Shown here: positions 33,553-40,638 of the stretch, one piece after another
How positions within the stretch are numbered: the stretch's first letter is position 1
Layout of the letters: each line of letters starts with the position of its first letter
Assembly: GCA_964442495.1 (NCBI GenBank)
Contig: CAYTZN010000016.1
Location: forward strand, 1 to 49,385
Length of the DNA stretch: 49,385 nucleotides
Direction of reading: 5' to 3'
Origin: CAYTZN01 sp964442495
Lineage (GTDB): Bacteria; Pseudomonadota; Gammaproteobacteria; Legionellales; Legionellaceae
Notes under the pieces: generated by a model
Told to the model about the DNA's origin: nothing
Databases searched by the model: none
The model's input: the letters and a program-made list of their open reading frames with translations, nothing else
Position numbers and translations under genes: made by a program

Positions 33553-34140
33553 ATGAAAGATGACCAGTCAGAACCAAAAACAGATGAAATCTTAAAGGCT
33601 TTGGATGATGCGATTGACCAAGGTCCTTGGGAAGGCTCAAGTTTTTTGCGCGTTATTGGGAAAAATTTGCGTGAAGTTCGTGAAAATTTTGCAAGCCAGC
33701 TAACGACTTTAGGACAAGAAAAGTCCAAAATAGCAACGCACTTAGCTAATAGAATTGCTTTGCGAAGCGGTCAGCAGGAAATATTCATTTCTTTATACTC
33801 TTCTGATGGCACCAATATTCAGGCATGGGAGCGTATTTTAATGAATTTGCCCAAGCAAATGATTTCGCGGCCTATCTATGCAAATGAAGAGGGTATTAAA
33901 GCGCTCATCAGAACAAAAGAAAATAAAAATAATGAAGCCTATGTTTCAATGTATATCAGTCAATCTGATATTTTGCCCTTATCGGTGGATAAAACATCTA
34001 CTGATAAATTAGGCCAGCCTCTTCTTGCGCTCAAAGACAAATCACTGACATTGGATAACATTAATTTCTTCATTCACTTGTCTTGCGTGTATCAATATAT
34101 TCAAGGACGATTAGTGAAAAAGCCCGCCGCCCCGAGCTAA
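33553..34140 (+). CDS. icmQ: Dot/Icm protein IcmQ
   Basis: This 195-aa protein matches IcmQ (191 aa in L. pneumophila): KALDDAIDQGPWEGSSFLRVIGKNLREVRENF at the N-terminus and a C-terminal alpha/beta half with VSMYISQSDILPL. IcmQ is a soluble protein that can insert into membranes and bind NAD; its N-terminal helical part pairs with IcmR or its equivalents. The ATG at 33553 fits the family start; an upstream frame of 17 codons overlaps the hairpin and is not used. No good ribosome binding site is seen. Confidence 0.92.
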   Translation: MKDDQSEPKTDEILKALDDAIDQGPWEGSSFLRVIGKNLREVRENFASQLTTLGQEKSKIATHLANRIALRSGQQEIFISLYSSDGTNIQAWERILMNLPKQMISRPIYANEEGIKALIRTKENKNNEAYVSMYISQSDILPLSVDKTSTDKLGQPLLALKDKSLTLDNINFFIHLSCVYQYIQGRLVKKPAAPS

Positions 34141-34270
34141 AAAAGGTGATAAGATTTATCTTTGATTAAGTTAGCATGCCTTCAACGCAGCTAACTATAG
34201 AGGTTAATGATTATTTCACGCGTTTTTCTGTCGGTATCGGCATCTATCGCAAAATCATTCAGAATGGGTA

Positions 34271-34276
34271 TATACT
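34271..34276 (+). promoter_or_regulatory. TATACT, possible icmP -10 element
   Basis: TATACT lies 31 nt before the icmP ATG, the same hexamer as in the icmT promoter. A convincing -35 is not seen, so this is a weak call. The 166-bp icmQ-icmP spacer also holds an AGTTAGC / GCTAACT inverted repeat at about 34169-34196. Confidence 0.35.
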
Positions 34277-34306
34277 TCAGTTAAATGTCTTTTTTAAATT
34301 GATGAG

Positions 34307-35440
34307 ATGGCCCAGCAAGCACAGCAGCAATCACAATCTGATAATTCGATGGCACCTGTATGGCTTACCGTACTGTTGTTTATAACGCTATATATCATTT
34401 GGGCGGCAGGGCACAAATACATCGTTTCTTTCGTTTTTAATCTTAATATTCTTCAAGCCAAATTTTTAAGTTATTTTATTGATACATCAGCCTTATCAAA
34501 AAATCTTTATTTAATGGAAACCATAGACCCTTCTTCTGTAAGTTGGGGGCAACTGATTGATTTTACGCAATCTGTTAGTGATTATATGCGTTATCCAATC
34601 CTTGTTATCTTGATAATTTTCGCGTTTATTCTTTATAAATCGAACGTGACGCTAAAATTTAGAAAAGTACATGACATGAAAACATTGAGGGCTCAAGAGC
34701 AATACAACTGGCCTGCAATTATGCCCGTTGTAAAACAAGACTTACTTGAGACAGACATCAATACAGGCCCATGGGCTATGGCCCTTTCTCCGATGGAATT
34801 TGCCCGAAAATATCAGTTATTAAAAAAAGAAGATATGTTATTGGATAACCCTGCTCCAGGACAAGAAATGACCGCAGGAATAAGGCGTGGGGATGCAAAA
34901 AGGGTTTTTACCCTGCAGCTAGGGCCGTATTGGGATGGATTTGATCATTGTCCTCCCCATGTTCGAGCATTAGCTGCGGTATTTATGGCGCGCATGAACC
35001 GTGATAGAGAGTCGGCCACTAAAATATTGGACGCCCTCGATAAAAGTTGTTCTGAGGGAAAGCCCGATTACACGGCTGTTGCACCGGTATTAAAAAAATA
35101 TCAGAACATCGAAAGTGTGCAAGAGATTTTAGGTAAGCATGCCTACCTAATGACGGTCATGGCATCACTCCTACAAGCTTCTCGAAGCGATGGTGTTGTA
35201 CCTAGCGCTGAATTTTTGTGGCTAAAACCCATCGATCGCCGTTTATGGTATATGTTAAATTGTGTCGGCAGGCAAACGCCTTATGCCGAAGTCAGTGGTC
35301 CTTTTGCTCATTGGCGCGCAGAACAAGCGATGGGACGCCGTTCTCTAGTGCCGATGATAGATGAAGCCATTAAAGCATTAGAGATTGCCATTAAAGAAGT
35401 TCGACTATCGCCCAAAGAGTTGCAGGAGTTACAGCCATGA
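34307..35440 (+). CDS. icmP: Dot/Icm coupling-complex protein IcmP (DotM)
   Basis: This 377-aa inner-membrane protein has a short Gln-rich start (MAQQAQQQSQSDN), two or three membrane segments, and a large cytoplasmic domain. Visible family blocks are FRKVHDMKTLRAQEQYNWPAI, DINTGPWAMALSPMEFAR, LGPYWDGFDHCPPHVRALAAVF and WYMLNCVGRQTPYAEVSGPFAHW. DotM binds effectors with Glu-rich C-termini and assembles with IcmO/DotL. The stop overlaps the icmO start by 4 bp, as in other Legionella. It is homologous to TrbA of IncI plasmids. Confidence 0.95.
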   Translation: MAQQAQQQSQSDNSMAPVWLTVLLFITLYIIWAAGHKYIVSFVFNLNILQAKFLSYFIDTSALSKNLYLMETIDPSSVSWGQLIDFTQSVSDYMRYPILVILIIFAFILYKSNVTLKFRKVHDMKTLRAQEQYNWPAIMPVVKQDLLETDINTGPWAMALSPMEFARKYQLLKKEDMLLDNPAPGQEMTAGIRRGDAKRVFTLQLGPYWDGFDHCPPHVRALAAVFMARMNRDRESATKILDALDKSCSEGKPDYTAVAPVLKKYQNIESVQEILGKHAYLMTVMASLLQASRSDGVVPSAEFLWLKPIDRRLWYMLNCVGRQTPYAEVSGPFAHWRAEQAMGRRSLVPMIDEAIKALEIAIKEVRLSPKELQELQP

Positions 35441-37779
35441 TGCGAGGCATTGATTCACGTAATGAAGTTGATCCTTCGCTACTGTTACGTGATACGCGTA
35501 CGTTTGGTCAACGTGTGGGGCAATTTTTTTCAGACCCTAGCAACGTTGCTATCGTATTGATAGCCTTTGCCGCAAGCGCTTACTATATTTCTGAAGCCGC
35601 ATTGCTTCTTCTCATCTTTGGTGTGTTTATTTTTTTATACACGTTCACACGAAAGCAAATGTTACCTTTTCGCTTGCCAAAAGTGGCTCACGCTAAGGAT
35701 TTCAATGATTTAAAACCCGGACTTAAAACGCCTAATATGTCGCGCGGTATTGCATATTTTGGCAACGATATCAAAAGCAATGAGGAATTGTGGTTTGCCA
35801 ATGAGGACATGAGAACACATGCGCTCATTTTTGGTTCAACGGGTAGTGGTAAAACAGAAGCGCTTGTCTCAATAGCGTTTAATGCATTGGTACAGGGCAG
35901 TGGATTTATTTATGTCGATGGTAAGGGTGATAACTCTCTCTATGCCAAAGTATTTTCCATGGTGCGAAGCATGGGTCGGGAAGATGACCTCTTGCTCATT
36001 AATTTCATGACGGGAGCTCGGGACATTGTCGGTCCCCAAGAAAAACGCTTATCGAACACATTGAATCCTTTTTGCCAGGGCTCATCCAGCATGTTGACCC
36101 AGTTGGTGGTGAGTCTGATGGGCGATTCTGGACAAGGTGGCGATGGTGATATGTGGAAGGGCCGTGCCATTGCTTTCGTTGAAGCCTTGATGCGTCTTTT
36201 GGTCTATATGCGGGACGAAGGTGCTATTCTTCTGGATGCAAATTCCATTCGAAATTACTTTGATATTCTTCGCCTTGAAGCCATTGTGGTTGATAAAGTA
36301 TTTCCGCGAGATGATCAGGAAAGTATTAATATTGAGTCTATCCCTAAATTAGTGACAGATCCGCTCCGAAATTACCTTAATACGTTGCCTGGTTATAATA
36401 AAGAAAAAAAGGGAAAACAAGTTTCTCAAGTGTTGGAACAGCATGGTTTTATTACAATGCAGTTGGTTCGTGCGTTTTCTTCTTTAGCAGATACTTATGG
36501 GCATATCGTTCGCACAAACCTTGCGGAAGTAGACTTTAAAGATGTTGTATTGAACCGACGAATATTGGTTGTGCTATTGCCTGCGTTAGAAAAATCGCCT
36601 GATGAGTTGGCGAATTTGGGAAAAATCATCGTTTCTTCTTTAAAGGCTATGATGGCGGCGGGCTTAGGTGAAGAGGTTGAGGGTGATTATCGTGATGTGA
36701 TTGAGAGAAAACCTACCAATGCTCCTACACCCTATATTTGTATTCTCGATGAGTATGGTTATTACGCCGTAAAAGGCTTTGCCGTGGTGCCTGCTCAGGC
36801 GCGGTCATTGGGCTTTTCTGCCATCTTTGCAGGACAAGATTTACCGGCTTTTCAAAAAGCATCTAAGGAAGAAGCCGCCTCTATTGGGGCAAACACTAAC
36901 ATTAAAATCTGTATGAAGCTTGAGGATCCAACCGAAACGTGGGATTTTTTCACTAAAACAGCTGGGGAAGCTTACGTTACTAAAGTGGATTCCTTTCAAA
37001 CCAAAGATAGCAGTGTTGCGAACACTTACATGGACACGAAAAGTTCCTCTTTTGAAAGGCGAGCACGCATTGATTTACTCGATTTGAAAGAGCAAACCGA
37101 AGGTGAGGCCCACATTTTTTTCCGCTCTAAAATTGTTAGAGCACGTATGTTTTATGCTAATCCAAAGCCTGTTAAAAAATTAAAATTGAATCAATTTTTG
37201 AAGGTTGGTTCACCGCCTGATGATTATTTGGTTAAATTACAAAAACAATTATCTGGGTTTCGCTCGGTGCTGGATAGCAATGATATTGGTATCACAAAAG
37301 AGGTGCATAGCGATGAAATCTCTTTTATAAGTCATGCGCTTCATACGGCGAATGTGGAGGAGCCGATAGAAAGGGGGGTTGCAGCGTTGCTTGCGTTTCA
37401 TCAGCACAACGAACCAGAGGCCGTGGAGGCCCTTGTTGAGAAAGTTGAGCGCGGTGCTTTGACCATTTTTGCACCCTTGGATTATCCCCTTGATGCTCCT
37501 CCATTGCTTGTTAAAGATGTTGATGTGTTTTCTATGCCTTTATTGGAAATCAATGAAACACGGGATGCCATGATGAACATTGCGCGTTTAACGGGTGAAA
37601 AAGATAGGTTGGCGGGCAATGTGGCTAATGAGTTGATAAAAGATTTTCAAATAGCAACCCAGTATCCACCTGAAGAGCGTGATGTCATCAGTGCAGAGGA
37701 CCTCACTGAGTTGGTTCAGTCACTCTCTAAACAGCTCGTTCTTGAACGTGAAAAGGCAAAGGTTAATACAGACGCATGA
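35437..37779 (+). CDS. icmO: Type IV coupling protein IcmO (DotL) ATPase
   Basis: This 780-aa protein has the length of IcmO/DotL (783 aa in L. pneumophila). Two N-terminal membrane helices (about 37-70) precede a VirD4-type ATPase domain with Walker A GSTGSGKT at 133-140 and Walker B ICILDEYGYY near 430. RTHALIFGSTGSGKT, YVDGKGDNSLYAKVFSMVRS and SIGANTNIKICMKLEDPTETWDFF are family hallmarks. The C-terminal tail after about 600 binds the IcmS-IcmW chaperones and DotN. It recruits effectors at the inner membrane. The ATGATG junction couples it to icmP. Confidence 0.97.
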   Translation: MMRGIDSRNEVDPSLLLRDTRTFGQRVGQFFSDPSNVAIVLIAFAASAYYISEAALLLLIFGVFIFLYTFTRKQMLPFRLPKVAHAKDFNDLKPGLKTPNMSRGIAYFGNDIKSNEELWFANEDMRTHALIFGSTGSGKTEALVSIAFNALVQGSGFIYVDGKGDNSLYAKVFSMVRSMGREDDLLLINFMTGARDIVGPQEKRLSNTLNPFCQGSSSMLTQLVVSLMGDSGQGGDGDMWKGRAIAFVEALMRLLVYMRDEGAILLDANSIRNYFDILRLEAIVVDKVFPRDDQESINIESIPKLVTDPLRNYLNTLPGYNKEKKGKQVSQVLEQHGFITMQLVRAFSSLADTYGHIVRTNLAEVDFKDVVLNRRILVVLLPALEKSPDELANLGKIIVSSLKAMMAAGLGEEVEGDYRDVIERKPTNAPTPYICILDEYGYYAVKGFAVVPAQARSLGFSAIFAGQDLPAFQKASKEEAASIGANTNIKICMKLEDPTETWDFFTKTAGEAYVTKVDSFQTKDSSVANTYMDTKSSSFERRARIDLLDLKEQTEGEAHIFFRSKIVRARMFYANPKPVKKLKLNQFLKVGSPPDDYLVKLQKQLSGFRSVLDSNDIGITKEVHSDEISFISHALHTANVEEPIERGVAALLAFHQHNEPEAVEALVEKVERGALTIFAPLDYPLDAPPLLVKDVDVFSMPLLEINETRDAMMNIARLTGEKDRLAGNVANELIKDFQIATQYPPEERDVISAEDLTELVQSLSKQLVLEREKAKVNTDA

Positions 37780-37845
37780 AATTAACCCTTTGCTTCTTTT
37801 ATATGTTCATGGCATATAGAGGAAAAATTTTTATATTCTGCTTGT

Positions 37846-37858
37846 AACGCAATGCGTT
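37846..37858. promoter_or_regulatory. 13-bp palindrome upstream of icmN
   Basis: AACGCAATGCGTT is symmetrical around its central base and lies about 50 nt before the icmN start, in the 129-bp icmO-icmN spacer. It could be a regulator site, but no known consensus is matched. Confidence 0.3.
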
Positions 37859-37908
37859 GTATGTTTTTATTTCTAGAAGAGTAAAAGTATTTATCACGAG
37901 GATTTCCA

Positions 37909-38481
37909 TTGAGACGATTGCATGTTGGCTTTTTTGGCAAGGCAACATGGCTTGCTGTGTTATTGTTATTGGTTTTAACCGGCGGTTGTCGTCTGGTGAC
38001 TAGATATACTATTGTGGTTCCGCCTGAAAAATTACCGCATAAAGTAAATGGTGCAAGCGATAAGAAAATCATGGACATGCAAGCGCGTTTTAATAAAAAA
38101 GGCGTACGCGTTATAACCATGGGTCAGGATTACATGATCTCAATACCGTCTAAGGCCTTGTTTGCAAATGAATCGCCGCGGGTACTTTGGGGCTCTTACC
38201 CCTTGTTGAATGCTGTGGCCTGTTACTTAAAGCAATTTCATAAGGTCGCTATTAATATCACGGCATACAGTAATAAGTGCGTCTCTGCAAAACGCGATCA
38301 AGCCTTAACTGTAGCAAGAGCAAGGGCTATTGGAAATTATCTGTGGTCACAGGGTGTTGATAGTCGTTTTATCTTTACACAAGGCTTGGGTAGTGATAAA
38401 CCTATAGTCAACTTCGCGCAAAAAGGTGATGAGTCGCCAAATTCGAGAATTGAAATAATCTTTCGAGATGCAGTAGCATAA
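37909..38481 (+). CDS. icmN: Dot/Icm outer-membrane lipoprotein IcmN (DotK)
   Basis: This 190-aa protein has a lipoprotein signal ending LTGGC and a C-terminal OmpA-like peptidoglycan-binding domain (INITAYSNKC, RARAIGNYLWSQGVDSRF, GLGSDKPI, NSRIEIIF). DotK is an accessory outer-membrane lipoprotein of the Dot/Icm core. Translation begins at TTG, set by a GAGGA motif 6 nt upstream; no ATG or GTG is available near. It lies in the lphA position between icmO and icmM. Confidence 0.9.
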   Translation: MRRLHVGFFGKATWLAVLLLLVLTGGCRLVTRYTIVVPPEKLPHKVNGASDKKIMDMQARFNKKGVRVITMGQDYMISIPSKALFANESPRVLWGSYPLLNAVACYLKQFHKVAINITAYSNKCVSAKRDQALTVARARAIGNYLWSQGVDSRFIFTQGLGSDKPIVNFAQKGDESPNSRIEIIFRDAVA

Positions 38482-38606
38482 AACTTAAGTGTTTTATTCA
38501 ATCATAGAAAGTATGTGAATGTAATATAACAATAAACATATATTTTAAACGTATAAAATAGTAAATTCTGAAGTTTGATAGAGAGCAAACAAGACGTGGA
38601 GTTGGA

Positions 38607-38894
38607 ATGAGTCGTGAAACTTGGGCTTTAATCAAGCATTCTAAGCGGTTTTATATTCAAACTTTTCGTCGAGCAGGAACGGCGCTCTTTGTATCTGCCA
38701 TTATTAATCTTTGTTTGGGCGGTGCTATATACTATGTGTACTTTGGCGAGCCTGGTCATGATTTCTACGCAACGAATGGAGTAACTCCACCAGTGAAGCT
38801 TACATCAATGGATGCTCCTAATAATACGTCAGTTGCTTTGCTTGCAAATGATGATGACAATGATAGTGATGACGTTAAAGTCATACCGCAATAA
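38607..38894 (+). CDS. icmM: Dot/Icm inner-membrane protein IcmM (DotJ)
   Basis: This 95-aa protein has the IcmM layout: a basic, cytoplasmic N-terminus, one membrane helix (ALFVSAIINLCLGGAIYYVYF) and a short periplasmic tail ending in an acidic stretch (DDDNDSDD). It resembles the N-terminal part of IcmL/DotI, its paralog, with which it forms an inner-membrane complex. GGAG lies 6-7 nt before the ATG. Confidence 0.93.
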   Translation: MSRETWALIKHSKRFYIQTFRRAGTALFVSAIINLCLGGAIYYVYFGEPGHDFYATNGVTPPVKLTSMDAPNNTSVALLANDDDNDSDDVKVIPQ

Positions 38895-38905
38895 TAGAGG
38901 ATATT

Positions 38906-39544
38906 ATGGTCGAAGATGCATTGACAGCTGTTGCACTGAGAAATAACTTTTACCGTGATGGTCAACGTAAAATGATTCTTGTGTTATTGGTCTCAATGCT
39001 GGCCAATGTTGTTCTTGCATCAATGCTTATCTACATTATCACGCACCCACCCGCACCTAAATATTTTGCGACAAGTATAAACGGGAGAATCATCCCTCTG
39101 TTTCCGTTAAATGAGCCCAATCAATCTGACTCAGCGGTTTTACAATGGGCAAATCAGGCTGCAATTGCCGCCTTTACCTACAATTTTGTAAATTATCGCA
39201 CTGAACTGCAAGCATCCTCCGGGTTTTTCACTTCTGATGGATGGAGTCAATTTTTAACTGCATTGGAGCAGTCTAATAATCTTGATGCGGTGAAAGCAAA
39301 AAAACTGATCGTATCGGCTGTTGCTACTCGAGCGCCTATTATTCTACAAAAAGGCATATTAAATGGAAGCTATGCTTGGCGAGTACAGATGCCCATTTTA
39401 GTAACGTATCAGAGTGCGAGTGAGTTCTCGCAACAAAATAACGTGGTGACGATGCTTATCACCCGTGTTCCTACGCTTAATTCTCCACGAGGTATTGGTA
39501 TTTCTCAATTTGTGGTCGGACCAGCAAGTGGTGGGGTAAGTTGA
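38906..39544 (+). CDS. icmL: Dot/Icm inner-membrane protein IcmL (DotI)
   Basis: This 212-aa protein has one N-terminal membrane helix and a VirB8-like periplasmic domain. Recognisable blocks are YFATSINGRIIPLFPLNEPN, FTYNFVNYRTELQ, and RGIGISQFVVGP at the end. DotI, with DotJ, forms a stable ring-like complex at the inner membrane. It overlaps icmK by 1 nt (TGATG). Confidence 0.95.
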   Translation: MVEDALTAVALRNNFYRDGQRKMILVLLVSMLANVVLASMLIYIITHPPAPKYFATSINGRIIPLFPLNEPNQSDSAVLQWANQAAIAAFTYNFVNYRTELQASSGFFTSDGWSQFLTALEQSNNLDAVKAKKLIVSAVATRAPIILQKGILNGSYAWRVQMPILVTYQSASEFSQQNNVVTMLITRVPTLNSPRGIGISQFVVGPASGGVS

Positions 39545-40635
39545 TGAGTAATCGGTGGTTAAGATGTTCAGCTTGTGTCATTCTTACAATGGGGTTCGCC
39601 GCCAGTGGCACTTTATATAGCGCGCCACCCTCTCAAAATAACTCAGCCCAGCAAGCTCTAGAGCAATTACGCATGATGCAGCAACGCCTTTCACCTGGCT
39701 CAGGTGATGATAAAGATGTATCAAAATCAGCCGACAAATCATCCAGTGCATCACAGGTTAATTCAGTACCAACACCGAACGTTTCTCCTGTGAGTGCGTC
39801 TTCTAATAAAGAAACAGAAGCTGTATTTGCGGCAAGCCAGGGACTGACGCCTTCTGAAAGTGAAGCAGTTGATGATTTGGCTTTTGAAAACGTGACACAA
39901 CAAATGTTTCCCTTGACCCCTGAAGAAATTATTCGAATTAAGCAGTTATATCATACGTCTGAATTTGCTGCAGCATCCACAGCAGGGACCCCTCCAAAGC
40001 CCACTGCTACTTCACAATTTGTTAATTTATCGCCAGGTTCTACGCCACCTGTGATTCGTTTGTCACAAGGTTTTGTTTCCTCGTTAGTGTTTCTTGATTC
40101 AACTGGGGCGCCATGGCCCATTAGCGCATATGATTTAGGCGATCCTTCTGCGTTTAATATTCAATGGGATAAGACGAGCAATACATTAATGATACAAGCG
40201 AGTAAATTATACACGTATGGGAACCTTGCAGTGAGATTGCGAGGCCTTAATACTCCTGTGATGCTGACCCTTATCCCCGGGCAAAAAGCCGTAGATTACC
40301 GAGTGGACCTTCGTGTTCAAGGTTATGGGCCTAATGCTAAAAGTATGCCAATGGAAGAGGGTATTCCCCCTGCAGCGAATGATCTGCTACTCCATGTTCT
40401 AGATGGTGTGCCACCGCAAGGAAGTGCAAGATTAACCGTGAGCGGAGGAGATGCGCGAGCGTGGTTATTGAATGAAAAAATGTACGTTAGGACAAACCTA
40501 ACCATCTTGTCTCCAGGATGGATTGGAAGCATGACCAGCGCGGATGGTACTCATGCTTATGAAATGCAAAAATCGCCAGTATTGCTGGTTTCCTGGCATG
40601 GTAAAGTCATGCAGCTCAAGGTGGAAGGGTTATAA
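39544..40635 (+). CDS. icmK: Dot/Icm core protein IcmK (DotH)
   Basis: This 363-aa protein has a signal peptide (cleaved near YSAPP), a low-complexity Ser/Gln-rich stretch with a coiled-coil start (QQALEQLRMMQQRL), and a C-terminal TrbB/VirB9-type beta domain. Family blocks include PLTPEEIIRIKQLY, STGAPWPISAYDLGD and MYVRTNLTILSPGW. DotH is in the outer-membrane core, where DotC and DotD help target it, and it forms the ring with DotG. The ATG at 39544 shares a base with the icmL stop. Confidence 0.95.
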   Translation: MSNRWLRCSACVILTMGFAASGTLYSAPPSQNNSAQQALEQLRMMQQRLSPGSGDDKDVSKSADKSSSASQVNSVPTPNVSPVSASSNKETEAVFAASQGLTPSESEAVDDLAFENVTQQMFPLTPEEIIRIKQLYHTSEFAAASTAGTPPKPTATSQFVNLSPGSTPPVIRLSQGFVSSLVFLDSTGAPWPISAYDLGDPSAFNIQWDKTSNTLMIQASKLYTYGNLAVRLRGLNTPVMLTLIPGQKAVDYRVDLRVQGYGPNAKSMPMEEGIPPAANDLLLHVLDGVPPQGSARLTVSGGDARAWLLNEKMYVRTNLTILSPGWIGSMTSADGTHAYEMQKSPVLLVSWHGKVMQLKVEGL

Positions 40636-40638
40636 CAA

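Noticed and set aside
34176..34385. 69-aa ORF in the icmQ-icmP spacer
   Set aside because: It runs into icmP in another frame, has no ribosome binding site and no family resemblance.
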